The notes under the pieces: generated by a model | Seen by the model: only the letters and a program-made list of their open reading frames with translations | What the model was told of the DNA's origin: nothing | Databases searched by the model: none | Translations under genes and position numbers: made by a program | Part shown: piece after piece, positions 53,214 to 62,752 of the stretch | Numbering within the stretch: position 1 is the stretch's first letter | Layout: every line of letters starts with the position of its first letter | DNA from: Bacteroidales bacterium | GTDB taxonomy: Bacteria; Bacteroidota; Bacteroidia; Bacteroidales; F082 | Length of the DNA stretch: 64,000 bases | Direction of reading: 5' to 3' | NCBI GenBank assembly: GCA_016936505.1 | Contig: JAFGXS010000040.1 | Location: 1 to 64,000 of the forward strand

Positions 53214-53554
53214 GGTTTTATTTCACCCTGTTCTTTTTCGGGTTGTGTTACATCAGTAGCTTTATGCATACTGCGGTATTTTCTACGCCAGGCTAGCTGT
53301 GTCCAGTATTTTCCCCAGGCAATATTCGTCCACATCCTTTCATGCAAATAATATAAAATCAGTTTTACAACGACATCTACACTGGCAATAGCTGTAGCAT
53401 ATTGCAAAACCTGGGTGTCAGTTTTATCAGTAGAATGCCTGAACACCACAAAACTTATGATAAAGGTAGCACCCGAAGCAATAAACCGCCAACTAATAGC
53501 TTTCAGTATACTTCGTGTAGGGCTGTCTTTTTTATATTTGGTTTTATTCCCCAT
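53210..53554 (-). CDS. DUF2061 small membrane protein
   Basis: The 114-residue protein contains the DUF2061 domain: [21 protein letters not shown], a first membrane helix, then [17 protein letters not shown] with a second helix and the family's conserved HERxW end, then WGKYW. Its function is unknown. In some relatives the domain is fused to sulfate-assimilation proteins. The C-terminal tail is short and charged. The stop overlaps the macro-domain start by four bases. Confidence 0.87.
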   Translation of the reverse strand: MGNKTKYKKDSPTRSILKAISWRFIASGATFIISFVVFRHSTDKTDTQVLQYATAIASVDVVVKLILYYLHERMWTNIAWGKYWTQLAWRRKYRSMHKATDVTQPEKEQGEIKP

Positions 53555-53616
53555 ATATTCTTTTTTGATCTATTCTATCTTAAACAAAGGTCAGTAATTT
53601 ATTATTATCTCACAAA

Positions 53617-54405
53617 TCAGAAATAGCGATTTAATGTTTCCATAAATTCTTCATGGATTTTTGTATTGGAAGCCACAATTTCTTTTCCGAAGATATAATT
53701 TTCTTCGCCATGAAATGCTGTAATTTTCCCTCCGGCCTGTTTTACAATCAAGGCTCCAGCTGCCACATCCCAGGGACTTAAACCGTATTCATAAAACAAT
53801 TCAAATCTGCCACAAGCCACATAAGCCAGATCCAAAGCTGCTGAGCCTAATCTACGAATTCCACGACTGTTTTTCAATAAATCCTTGAACAAATCAAGAT
53901 AAGGGTCCAGCATGGAATAATCGTAATAAGGAAATCCGGTAGCTATCAACGACTGATCCATCACATCCATTTCAGAAACCTGAATCTCTTTACCATTCAA
54001 AAAAGCCGGACCGTCTTTCCATGCATAAAAACATTCATTCAGATTAAGTTCATATACCACACCTGAAACAATTTCATCTCCATCGGCCAGAGCTATTGAA
54101 ATACAAAACATCGGAATCTTATGGATAAAATTCGTGGTTCCATCCAGCGGATCAACAATCCAGTTGTATTGCTCTCCCCTTTTAAGCTGATCATTTTCCT
54201 CTGCTATAAAACCGGCTTCGGGAATAATTTTTCTCAGTCCTTCCACCAGAATTTCCTCCGTTTTTTTATCAACATAAGTAACAAGGTTATGCCTACCTTT
54301 ATATTCCACATCCCCTTCTTTAACCTTATTTACTTCCTGAAGTAGAAATTGACGGGCATCCTGCGCCAACTGTATGACCTGTTGCGTTATATTCTCTAAA
54401 TTCAT
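53617..54405 (-). CDS. suhB: Inositol monophosphatase family protein
   Basis: The 262-residue metal-dependent phosphatase has motifs EEND, WIVDPLDGTTNFIHKIP (metal site) and SPWDVAAGALIVKQAGGKI. The family includes SuhB (inositol-1-phosphatase, rRNA transcription factor) and related 3'-phosphatases; LGSAALDLAYVACGR supports the IMPase group. It overlaps the end of coaE by four bases and forms an operon with coaE and the YbbR-domain gene. Confidence 0.9.
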   Translation of the reverse strand: MNLENITQQVIQLAQDARQFLLQEVNKVKEGDVEYKGRHNLVTYVDKKTEEILVEGLRKIIPEAGFIAEENDQLKRGEQYNWIVDPLDGTTNFIHKIPMFCISIALADGDEIVSGVVYELNLNECFYAWKDGPAFLNGKEIQVSEMDVMDQSLIATGFPYYDYSMLDPYLDLFKDLLKNSRGIRRLGSAALDLAYVACGRFELFYEYGLSPWDVAAGALIVKQAGGKITAFHGEENYIFGKEIVASNTKIHEEFMETLNRYF

Positions 54406-54998
54406 TGCAGTTTATTCTTTTCTATAAGTTGTTTATTTATTAAGCGAACCTGATCTATGACAGCATCATCCCCATCATTAATCAACACAAAATTTGCCAT
54501 TTCGTTTTTCACCTCATCAGTCCATTGATTTTTCATTCTGCTTTTCACTTCCTCTTCAGTTAAACCATCACGATCCATTACTCGTTTTAACCTGAGCAAC
54601 TTCGGAGCCGACACATTAATTACAAAATCCATGGTCTTTTCCAGACCGTGTTCAAAAATAATAGCAGACTCATGAAGAACATAGTCTTTATCCTGATGCT
54701 GAAGCATCCACTCTTCATATCTTTTATTCAAGGCCGGATGAATAATACTGTTTATTTGAAACAGAGCCTTGGGGTCAGAAAAAACAATGGAAGCCATCTT
54801 TTTTCTATCCAAATTTCCATCTTTATCATACACATCCGAACCAAAAACAGCAATTACCTGTTGTTTGATTTCTGAATCATAATACAGTGCCTTGGCTTCC
54901 TGATCACCATAAAAAACTGGGATTCCCATCGCTTCAAATATGCGACAAATCCACGACTTGCCACTTCCTATATTGCCTGTTATGCCAACATTCAGCAT
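54402..54998 (-). CDS. coaE: Dephospho-CoA kinase
   Basis: The 198-residue kinase carries out the last step of coenzyme A synthesis. The Walker A loop is GITGNIGSGKSW, followed by FEAMGIPVFYGDQEAKAL with the CoA-binding aspartate, and the lid HESAIIFEHGLEKTMDFVINVSAP. It begins one base after the stop of the YbbR-like gene and overlaps the following phosphatase gene by four bases. Confidence 0.95.
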   Translation of the reverse strand: MLNVGITGNIGSGKSWICRIFEAMGIPVFYGDQEAKALYYDSEIKQQVIAVFGSDVYDKDGNLDRKKMASIVFSDPKALFQINSIIHPALNKRYEEWMLQHQDKDYVLHESAIIFEHGLEKTMDFVINVSAPKLLRLKRVMDRDGLTEEEVKSRMKNQWTDEVKNEMANFVLINDGDDAVIDQVRLINKQLIEKNKLQ

Positions 54999-54999
54999 A

Positions 55000-55977
55000 T
55001 TAGTTCAAAATAATAAATTCAACAGAAACAGGATCTAACCGGGCATTGTGTGCATCTGCAGGCTTATCCTCCAACCGAAGGTTCAAAAACTTAACGTCTT
55101 TTAGTTTAAGGTTCTTAATATCCGGAACCACTTTAAACTGATCGGGGGTCAGATCTTTATAATCCTTCAAAAACATGTTGTAATAAACAGTTATTTCTGT
55201 AGGAAAGGTTTTAATAGCCGGACTAATTTGTGAAACATCAACCGGAACCTTAATACTGAACTCTGTATATTTTTCAACATCCAGATCTACTTTTATCTTT
55301 TCCGGTTCAATACGAATTTTTTCAGGATAAGGGTTCACAAGACTTACTTCAACTTTTTGATCCGAATCCAGGTTGTTCATCACAATTGGTACTGTTTTTA
55401 TCGACTGAATACTGTCGAGCATTTCCTTTGTTCCATAAATTTGAACCATTGCCGGAGAAATCTTACTCGTATATAAACCGAACTGGCTTTTAAATTGCAA
55501 TTGCAGTTCAAGTGCCACAGGAACCTCCTTTTTCTCCAAAGTTTTGAACTGAATAAAGAGGTAAGAACTGGAAAAATTGAGCACCCCTTCGTTCACATCA
55601 AGCTGTGCAGCTACATTTTCTTTCAGATTCAGCGTTGATATTCTGTAATTGTCATTTCCCAGCGGCTCCTTTTTTACATGAGACAAATCAACCTTCATAG
55701 TTTTAAGCCTCCCTGTCATCATCAGATCCAACAAATTATAACCATCTGTTTTAAAACCGACGGTAACCACACTATCCTCAGGCGTTTCAAGAATCTGATC
55801 AGCAGGAACATGAGCGTACAGAACCTTTAATGGATATGAAACCGTATAATCGTCTGACAATTTTATCAGCAACCAGGCCAAAGCAGCAATCAGCAGACAA
55901 ATAAAAAAAGTGAAATGATCCTTTCGTCGTTTCAACTCTTCATGATTCACCTTCTTTTTAGAACTCTCTTTAGCCAT
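55000..55977 (-). CDS. YbbR/CdaR-like membrane-anchored protein
   Basis: The 325-residue protein has a basic cytoplasmic N terminus, one membrane helix (about 23-43) and an extracytoplasmic region with YbbR-type beta repeats (for example YPLKVLYAHVPADQIL, PSPAMVQIYG-like and FSIKVPVDVS segments). In Firmicutes, CdaR regulates the c-di-AMP synthase CdaA, usually from an adjacent gene; here the neighbours are coaE and suhB and no diadenylate cyclase is present. The 7TM-HD hydrolase at 14769 gives independent support for c-di-AMP signalling. First gene of the operon with coaE and suhB. Confidence 0.8.
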   Translation of the reverse strand: MAKESSKKKVNHEELKRRKDHFTFFICLLIAALAWLLIKLSDDYTVSYPLKVLYAHVPADQILETPEDSVVTVGFKTDGYNLLDLMMTGRLKTMKVDLSHVKKEPLGNDNYRISTLNLKENVAAQLDVNEGVLNFSSSYLFIQFKTLEKKEVPVALELQLQFKSQFGLYTSKISPAMVQIYGTKEMLDSIQSIKTVPIVMNNLDSDQKVEVSLVNPYPEKIRIEPEKIKVDLDVEKYTEFSIKVPVDVSQISPAIKTFPTEITVYYNMFLKDYKDLTPDQFKVVPDIKNLKLKDVKFLNLRLEDKPADAHNARLDPVSVEFIILN

Positions 55978-56139
55978 TCTGATTTTGTTTTGTTTATGGG
56001 GTAAAAATAAAGAATTATGTCAAATCTTAATTCTTTTTCATGTGTTTCTGTATGAAATGATTCGAAAAAAACTTTTTCACAAAATCAAACGATCGGGCTA
56101 AAGTTATCAACAAGCAAGCCCTTTTTAAACTGAAATAAT

Positions 56140-56147
56140 TAAATTTG
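56140..56147 (+). promoter_or_regulatory. Candidate -7 box TAAATTTG of the exonuclease-polymerase gene
   Basis: The sequence matches TAnnTTTG 63 bases before the ATG in an otherwise empty 230-base spacer. Confidence 0.4.
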
Positions 56148-56210
56148 CTTAGACAACCAATAGAAATATTTATTTCTGATTTTCAATAATATAAGATTCA
56201 TTTCTGGACT

Positions 56211-59200
56211 ATGTTTTTAATATATGATACCGAAACTACTGGTTTACCCATCAACGATCAGGCACCTTTAACCGATTTCGATAATTGGCCCCGGCTCGTC
56301 CAGCTGGCATGGCAGTTACACGACGAAAACGGGGAACTGATTGAGGTTCAGAACCACATTGTAAAGCCAGAAGGTTTCATTATTCCACGTGGTGCAGAAA
56401 AAGTGCATGGTATTTCTACAGAACGGGCAAAAAAAGAAGGGAAGGATTTAAAAGAAGTTCTGGAAATTTTCAGCAACTCGGTTGAAAAAGCCGACATCAT
56501 TATCGGGCACAATATTCAATTTGACAATACCATTATTCAGGTGGAATATCTGCGAAAGGAAATCGCCTGTCATATTCCGGATAAAACCATTGTTGATACG
56601 AAAGATGCCTCCACTGACTATTGTGCCATTCCTGGCGGAAGAGGTGGAAGATTCAAATGGCCCAAGCTTTCCGAATTGTATATGAAATTATTCGGAACCG
56701 GTTTTGATGCAAGTCACAATGCTTCTGCCGACGTGCAGGCAACAGCCCGTAGCTTTTTTGAATTGGTACGTTTGGGTGTGATTGATGCCGGAATACTGAA
56801 AGTTGCTCCCGAAGTTGTCAAAAACTTTCAAGAATCTCACCCCGATATTATAGAAGATATCGGACTGGAAGTTACTGCCTACCATGAAATACCTGAAGAA
56901 GAAACTGAAAGTATTGAACCTCACTCACCATCCAAAGCTAACATTCATGCAGTTCAGGAGCATGTGTTCACCCATTTGCATGTTCACACACAGTTTTCCG
57001 TGCTTGACGGATTGTCGGCATTGTCGCCGCTCATGAAAAAAGCCAAAGCTGATGGAATGACAGCAGTAGCCATTACAGATCACGGGAACATGTTCGGTGC
57101 CAAGGCATTTCACGTTGAAGCAAAAAAAAATAACTTAAAACCCATACTGGGTTGTGAAGTTTATGTTGCCCGGAGGAGCATAGACCACAAAGAAACCAAA
57201 GTGGATGCTTCGGGATGGCATTTGGTATTGTTGGCTAAAAACAGAACGGGGTATGAGAACCTGATGAACCTGGTTTCTACGGGTTGGACTAAAGGCTATT
57301 ATTACAAACCCCGAATCGACAAAGATCTTTTAAGGACTAACCACGAAGGGCTCATTGCATTAACCTCCTGTTTAAGTGGCGAAATTCCTGATCGTATCAT
57401 GCACGAAGGGATCGATAAGGCAGATGAATCGCTACAGGAATACATTGATATCTTTGGAGAGGATCTTTATCTGGAATTACAGCGGCACAAAACGGGTAAT
57501 CCCGATATGGACCGTAAAGTATACGAAGATCAGATTTATGTTAACAATGAATTGATCAAGCTGGCCGAAAAGTACAATCTGAAGGTTGTGGCTACAAACG
57601 ACGTTCATTTTGTTAACGAAGAAGATGCGGGTGCCCACGACCGGTTAATCTGCATTGGAACCGGAAAAGATCTGGATGATCCCAACAGGGCCCATTATAC
57701 ACAGCAGGAATGGTTCAAGACACAACAGGAAATGAGTGAGTTATTTGCTGACATTCCTGAAGCGTTAACCAATACCGAAGAGATAGTAAACAAAATCGAA
57801 TTCTACGAACTGGACCACAAACCCATTATGCCTGAGTTTGCGATTCCAGCTGAATTTAATGATGCTGACGATTACCTCAGGCATATTACTTATGAGGGTG
57901 CCAGGATCAGATACAAAGAAATTACACCAGAAATTCAGGAACGCCTCGATTTTGAGCTGGAAACCATTAAAAACATGGGGTTCCCAGATTACTTTCTTAT
58001 TGTTTGGGACTTTCTGGAAGCAGCACGTAACATGGGCGTTGCCGTTGGGCCGGGACGTGGCAGTGCAGCCGGATCAGTGGTAGCCTACTGTTTAAAGATT
58101 ACACAAATAGACCCCATTGAATACAATTTGCTGTTTGAGCGTTTCCTTAATCCGGACCGTATTTCCATGCCTGATATCGATATTGACTTCGATGATGATG
58201 GCCGTGAAAAAGTACTGCACTGGGTCTCTCAGAAATACGGAAAAGAACGAGTAGCGCATCTAATTACTTTTGGCACAATGGCTGCCAAATCAGCTATTCG
58301 CGATGTGGCCCGTGTTCAGAAACTCCCTCTACAAGAAGCCGATCGTCTGGCAAAAATGGTTCCCGAAAGGCCCGGCATTAACCTTCAGGATGCACTCAAC
58401 GAAGTTCCTGAACTAAAACAGGAACTGGAAAAAGGTAAGCCCGAAATTCAGTCGGTGATTAAAAATGCACTCACACTGGAAGGTTCGGTTCGAAACACAG
58501 GAACCCATGCCTGTGGTATTATCATTGCACGCGAAAATCTGGAGAAATACGTTCCGGTTTCCACCGTTAAAGAATCGGTGCTTGACTATGCCACTCAGTT
58601 CGACGGAAAATATATTGAGTCAATTGGTTTGTTGAAAATGGACTTCCTAGGACTAAAAACCCTTTCCATTATCAAAGATGCTGTGGAAAACATCAGGCGT
58701 TCAAAAGGAGTTACGGTTGACATCGACAATGTACCGCTCGACGATACCGAAACCTATGAACTCTACAGTCGTGGAGAAACCACCGGTTTGTTCCAGTTCG
58801 AATCGGATGGAATGAAAAAATATCTTCGTGAATTGAAGCCCACCCGTTTTGAAGACCTTATTGCCATGAATGCCCTTTACAGGCCTGGGCCAATGGCCTA
58901 TATCCCTAATTTTATCAACCGTAAACACGGACGCGAGAAAATTGAATATGACTTCCCTATTATGGAAGAAATTCTGAAGGAAACTTACGGAATTACTGTT
59001 TATCAGGAACAGGTGATGCTTTTGTCGCGACTGATGGCCGGGTTTACACGCGGTCAGTCCGACTCGTTGCGTAAAGCCATGGGAAAGAAGAAAATTGAGG
59101 AAATGAACAAGCTCAAAATTGAGTACCTCAACGGCTGCGAAAAGAACGGAATAGATACCACCAAAGCGGAAAAAGTATGGAAAGACTGGGAAGAATTCGC

Positions 59201-60458
59201 CAAGTATGCGTTCAATAAATCGCACGCCACATGCTATTCTTACGTTTCGTATCAAACCGCGTACCTCAAGGCCCACTACCCTGCCGAATACATGGCTGCC
59301 GTATTGAGCAGAAACCTGAACAGCATTGATAAGATCACATTCTTTATCAAAGAAGCCAACCGCATGGGTATACAGGTGCTGGGGCCAGACATCAACGAAA
59401 GTGCCATGCAGTTTACAGTAAACAAACAGGGTATCATCCGTTTCGGAATGGCTGCCATCAAAGGCGTAGGTGGTAGTGCTGTAGAAAATATTATTAGTGA
59501 ACGCGAAGAAAATGGCCCGTTTGCCGACGTTTACGATCTGGCTAAAAGAGTAAATCTGAAATCGGTAAACAAGCGAAGCTTTGAAGCCCTGGCACAGGCT
59601 GGTGCTTTCGACTCTTTTGAAGGGGCACACCGGGCTCAGTATTTCTATAAAGAAAATGAAAACGATACCGAATTCCTGGAAAAAATACTAAGGTTCGCAA
59701 ACAAATTTCAAGAAAACAAAAACTCCACACAGGTTTCGCTGTTTGGCGACACAGAAGAAGTAGAAATAGAACACCCGCCATTCCCCGAGTGCAAATCCTG
59801 GCCGATTACCGAACAACTGCAAAAAGAAAAAGATGTCCTCGGTTTCTATATTTCAGGACATCCATTGGACGACTTTACATCCACCATGAAGCTTGCCTGC
59901 AATACGGATGTTATCTCCTTGCGCAACGATTTAACCCAATTCAGAGACCGATTCATCAATTTCGGTGGCATTGTTACCCAATTCTCTCAACGCTCAACCA
60001 AAAGCGGTTCTTTCTTTGGAATTTTCAGTATTGAAGATTTTACAGGAACCATTGAAATGAGGCTATTCTCTGAAGCTTACCTAAAAATGAAACACATGTT
60101 GGTAGAAGGCAATATGCTTTACATCAAGGCAAAGGTAGAAGCCAGCCGTTATGACGAAACCAATTTGAATATCAACATTATTGAAATCAGTTTACTGGAA
60201 GAAGTGCTAGAAAAAGTGGGCAAAAACATCACACTGAGTATAAATCCAAAAAAAATTGACAACACCTTTGTACAGGAACTTAAAACTCTGATAAGTGAAA
60301 CACCTGGCGATGCACTATTGCATTTTCATGTATCAGAAGGTGGCAAAAAAAGGCCGCTTGATATGAAATCGAAAAGCATGCGGGTGAACCCGAGGTTGTT
60401 TATCGACAAGCTGGAAGCTTGGGGAAAAGTACCATATATGTTGAATGGAAAAAAGTAA
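56211..60458 (+). CDS. dnaE: DNA polymerase III alpha subunit with N-terminal proofreading exonuclease
   Basis: The 1415-residue protein carries a DnaQ-like DEDD exonuclease at about 1-195 (YDTETTG with Asp6 and Glu8, GHNIQFDN, HNASADVQA). A linker leads to a full DnaE: PHP domain with intact HLHVHT (His255-His259), the palm with PDIDIDFDDDGRE (Asp655, Asp657), fingers, beta-binding region, tandem HhH and an OB domain near the end (INFGGIVTQFSQRSTKSG). E. coli DnaE is about 1160 residues and gets proofreading from a separate DnaQ subunit; here it is in cis. The PHP metal ligands also look intact. It is followed by trxA with its own promoter. Confidence 0.96.
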   Translation: MFLIYDTETTGLPINDQAPLTDFDNWPRLVQLAWQLHDENGELIEVQNHIVKPEGFIIPRGAEKVHGISTERAKKEGKDLKEVLEIFSNSVEKADIIIGHNIQFDNTIIQVEYLRKEIACHIPDKTIVDTKDASTDYCAIPGGRGGRFKWPKLSELYMKLFGTGFDASHNASADVQATARSFFELVRLGVIDAGILKVAPEVVKNFQESHPDIIEDIGLEVTAYHEIPEEETESIEPHSPSKANIHAVQEHVFTHLHVHTQFSVLDGLSALSPLMKKAKADGMTAVAITDHGNMFGAKAFHVEAKKNNLKPILGCEVYVARRSIDHKETKVDASGWHLVLLAKNRTGYENLMNLVSTGWTKGYYYKPRIDKDLLRTNHEGLIALTSCLSGEIPDRIMHEGIDKADESLQEYIDIFGEDLYLELQRHKTGNPDMDRKVYEDQIYVNNELIKLAEKYNLKVVATNDVHFVNEEDAGAHDRLICIGTGKDLDDPNRAHYTQQEWFKTQQEMSELFADIPEALTNTEEIVNKIEFYELDHKPIMPEFAIPAEFNDADDYLRHITYEGARIRYKEITPEIQERLDFELETIKNMGFPDYFLIVWDFLEAARNMGVAVGPGRGSAAGSVVAYCLKITQIDPIEYNLLFERFLNPDRISMPDIDIDFDDDGREKVLHWVSQKYGKERVAHLITFGTMAAKSAIRDVARVQKLPLQEADRLAKMVPERPGINLQDALNEVPELKQELEKGKPEIQSVIKNALTLEGSVRNTGTHACGIIIARENLEKYVPVSTVKESVLDYATQFDGKYIESIGLLKMDFLGLKTLSIIKDAVENIRRSKGVTVDIDNVPLDDTETYELYSRGETTGLFQFESDGMKKYLRELKPTRFEDLIAMNALYRPGPMAYIPNFINRKHGREKIEYDFPIMEEILKETYGITVYQEQVMLLSRLMAGFTRGQSDSLRKAMGKKKIEEMNKLKIEYLNGCEKNGIDTTKAEKVWKDWEEFAKYAFNKSHATCYSYVSYQTAYLKAHYPAEYMAAVLSRNLNSIDKITFFIKEANRMGIQVLGPDINESAMQFTVNKQGIIRFGMAAIKGVGGSAVENIISEREENGPFADVYDLAKRVNLKSVNKRSFEALAQAGAFDSFEGAHRAQYFYKENENDTEFLEKILRFANKFQENKNSTQVSLFGDTEEVEIEHPPFPECKSWPITEQLQKEKDVLGFYISGHPLDDFTSTMKLACNTDVISLRNDLTQFRDRFINFGGIVTQFSQRSTKSGSFFGIFSIEDFTGTIEMRLFSEAYLKMKHMLVEGNMLYIKAKVEASRYDETNLNINIIEISLLEEVLEKVGKNITLSINPKKIDNTFVQELKTLISETPGDALLHFHVSEGGKKRPLDMKSKSMRVNPRLFIDKLEAWGKVPYMLNGKK

Positions 60459-60478
60459 CACAATAAAATTTTCTTAAT

Positions 60479-60486
60479 TATCTTTG
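60479..60486 (+). promoter_or_regulatory. Candidate -7 box TATCTTTG of trxA
   Basis: The sequence matches TAnnTTTG 25 bases before the trxA ATG and 20 bases after the dnaE stop. Confidence 0.65.
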
Positions 60487-60511
60487 CAATTCATTTTAAA
60501 ATTTAAACGAC

Positions 60512-60829
60512 ATGGCTTTAGAATTAACAGACGCGAATTTTGATGCACTTGTTTTGAACTCAGACAAACCGGTAATTGTTGACTTTTGGGCAGTATGGTG
60601 TGGCCCCTGCCGCATTATCGGCCCTATTATACAGGAGATCGGTGAAGAATTCAGCGAACAGGTAACCGTTGGCAAACTGGATGTGGACCACAACCCAGAA
60701 GTAGCTCGTAAATATGGCATAAGAAATATTCCTACCATTTTGTTTTTCAAAAACGGCGAAGTGGTAGACAAACAAGTAGGCTCAGTTCCAAAACAGGTTT
60801 TAGTAAATAAACTGGAACAATATTTATAA
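60512..60829 (+). CDS. trxA: Thioredoxin
   Basis: This canonical 105-residue cytoplasmic thioredoxin has active site WCGPC (Cys30, Cys33), LDVDHNPEVARKYGIRNIPT with cis-proline, and a typical C terminus. It serves as the general disulfide reductase fed by thioredoxin reductase. It is transcribed from its own promoter box and closed by a strong hairpin. It is the conventional counterpart to the two unusual thioredoxins at 13161 and 13698. Confidence 0.97.
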   Translation: MALELTDANFDALVLNSDKPVIVDFWAVWCGPCRIIGPIIQEIGEEFSEQVTVGKLDVDHNPEVARKYGIRNIPTILFFKNGEVVDKQVGSVPKQVLVNKLEQYL

Positions 60830-60848
60830 TCAGAAAAAGCTGATACTG

Positions 60849-60881
60849 AAAAGCTGTTAGGAATTCCTGACAGCTTTTTTT
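60849..60881 (+). terminator. Intrinsic terminator of trxA
   Basis: A near-perfect 28-base palindrome (AAAGCTGTTAGGAA / TTCCTGACAGCTTT, one T-G pair) is followed by a run of T. Confidence 0.92.
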
Positions 60882-60934
60882 GTTGTGTTGAGTAAACCAG
60901 GTACCCACTTTCGTTTATAGTTTCTTCCTTCAAT

Positions 60935-60952
60935 CTTTGTTCTGTTTCAAAG
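60935..60952. promoter_or_regulatory. Inverted repeat upstream of umuD, possible damage-response operator
   Basis: CTTTG-N8-CAAAG lies in the umuD leader, 49 bases before its ATG. It does not match the proteobacterial or Firmicutes SOS box; a lineage-specific LexA site is possible. Confidence 0.3.
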
Positions 60953-61001
60953 CATAAACAACCGTCTTTTTATGTAATTTTATCGTCTGAACACACTCTA
61001 A

Positions 61002-61451
61002 ATGGCATCTTCAGAATCAGCTAAAAATGTAAAACTTGAGATTTTTTCAGCTTCTACTGAAACAGAAGCCGAACTACCTTTACTTTCCTTTAATATCAGC
61101 GCCGGATTCCCCTCTCCTGCCCTCGACTTTATTGATACCACTATCGACCTCAACAAAGAACTCGTCAAACATCCCACAGCTACCTATTACGGGCGTGTTC
61201 AGGGTGAATCGATGAAAAATGCGGGAATCAACGAAGGCGATATGATTGTCATTGACAAAAGTATTGAACCTGTTGACGGAAAAATTGCTGTTTGTTATCT
61301 GGATGGAGAGTTTACACTGAAACGTCTTAAAATTGACAAATCAGGTGTTTGGTTAATGCCTGAAAATGAAAAATACAAACCCATTAAAATTAACGAAGAA
61401 AACAGCCTGACTATCTGGGGCATTGTAACCTATGTCATTAAAAAGCCATAA
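61002..61451 (+). CDS. umuD: UmuD-like S24 autocleaving protein
   Basis: This 149-residue LexA/UmuD-family protein has the cleavage site Ala34-Gly35 (ISAGFPSP), catalytic Ser70 (VQGESMKNAG) and Lys107 (FTLKRLK), which are 37 residues apart as in E. coli UmuD (Ser60, Lys97). There is no N-terminal DNA-binding domain, so it is a polymerase accessory rather than a repressor. RecA-stimulated self-cleavage should give UmuD', the partner of UmuC in polymerase V. umuC begins one base after its stop. Confidence 0.95.
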   Translation: MASSESAKNVKLEIFSASTETEAELPLLSFNISAGFPSPALDFIDTTIDLNKELVKHPTATYYGRVQGESMKNAGINEGDMIVIDKSIEPVDGKIAVCYLDGEFTLKRLKIDKSGVWLMPENEKYKPIKINEENSLTIWGIVTYVIKKP

Positions 61452-61452
61452 T

Positions 61453-62718
61453 ATGTTTGCGTTGGTAGATTGCAACAACTTTTATGCCTCCTGTGAGCGG
61501 GTTTTCCGGCCCGATCTCAATGGAAAGCCTGTTGTTGTACTTTCCAACAACGATGGTTGTGTTATCTCCAGAAGCACTGAAGCAAAGGCTATAGGTATTC
61601 CCATGGGCATACCTGCTTACCAGGTTGAAGATTTATTCAAACAGCATCAGGTTCATATCTTTTCAGCTAACTTTCCCCTTTACGGAGATATGAGCAACAG
61701 GGTTATGGATATTTTAGGAAACTTTACTCCGAATATGGAAATATACAGTATTGACGAAGCCTTTCTACGTCTGGAAGGTCTTAATTCTGAAGATTTAAAA
61801 CGGCAAGTCACTGTAATATATAAAAAGGTTTATAAGTGGACAAATATTCCCACCAGCATTGGGGTGGCTCCCACAAAAGCCTTATCAAAAGTTGCCGCAC
61901 ATATTGCTAAAAAATTCCCTAAAAAAACAAACTACATTTACATCATTCAAACCGAAGAGCAAAGAATAAAAGCACTGAAATGGATTAAAATAGAAGAAGT
62001 TTGGGGCATTGGCCTACGTTTTGCCAAAAGATTAAAGGCAGAGGGAATTAATACGGGTTATGATTTTACTCAAATGAGCCGTCATTGGGTCAGAAAACAC
62101 ATGTCGGTAACCGGTCTTCGGCTACAGCAGGACCTACAGGGAATTCCAACACTGGACCTGGAAAGTGTACAGGCAAAAAAGAATATAGCTACAACCCGTA
62201 CGTTTGAAAAAAACTATACCAACTACGATGATGTAAAGGAACGGGTAACGACTTTTGCCGTGGCCTGTGCAGAGAAACTGCGTAAACAACATTCTACCTG
62301 TAGCTCAATTACTGTATTTATCAGTACAAACCGGGAGAGAAAAGACCTGCCACAATACAGACGCAGTTTTTATATCCAGCTTCCTTTTGCTACCCATTCC
62401 AATATTGAAGTGGCACATTTTGCTGTCCTGGCTTTGGAAAAAATATTCAAACCCGGCTATTATTACAAAAGAGCAGGCGTAATTGTACACGAACTGGCTC
62501 CCGACGACAGCTGTCAAAAGTCGTTGTTTGAAAACAGAGATGAAAAACAAATTCCACTGATGCAAGCCATTGACAAACTCAATGCCACTTATGGACAACA
62601 GAAAGTCAGGTTAGGATCACAGGATTTGGATCGCATTTGGAAAATGAAACAGGAAAGACTTTCACCAGGATATACTACCAAAATCTCAGATATTATTACG
62701 GTTCACTGCCGTGAATAA
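61453..62718 (+). CDS. umuC: Y-family DNA polymerase V catalytic subunit
   Basis: The 421-residue translesion polymerase has palm motifs MFALVDCNNFYASCERVF (Asp6) and YSIDEAFLRLEG, a helix-hairpin-helix region (IKIEEVWGIGLRFAKRLKAEGI), a little-finger domain and the UmuC-type C terminus. It works with the product of the preceding gene to copy damaged DNA at low fidelity. An in-frame start seven codons upstream lies inside umuD; the ATG after the TAA gives the correct UmuC N terminus. Confidence 0.96.
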   Translation: MFALVDCNNFYASCERVFRPDLNGKPVVVLSNNDGCVISRSTEAKAIGIPMGIPAYQVEDLFKQHQVHIFSANFPLYGDMSNRVMDILGNFTPNMEIYSIDEAFLRLEGLNSEDLKRQVTVIYKKVYKWTNIPTSIGVAPTKALSKVAAHIAKKFPKKTNYIYIIQTEEQRIKALKWIKIEEVWGIGLRFAKRLKAEGINTGYDFTQMSRHWVRKHMSVTGLRLQQDLQGIPTLDLESVQAKKNIATTRTFEKNYTNYDDVKERVTTFAVACAEKLRKQHSTCSSITVFISTNRERKDLPQYRRSFYIQLPFATHSNIEVAHFAVLALEKIFKPGYYYKRAGVIVHELAPDDSCQKSLFENRDEKQIPLMQAIDKLNATYGQQKVRLGSQDLDRIWKMKQERLSPGYTTKISDIITVHCRE

Positions 62719-62752
62719 CGTTCTTTAGGGCAAAAAGGTAAATCAGAATATA

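Noticed and set aside
58701-59630. Antisense open frame of 309 codons within dnaE
   Set aside because: It lies wholly inside a strongly conserved polymerase gene, and its translation shows no recognisable domain or signal; it is a by-product of dnaE codon use.
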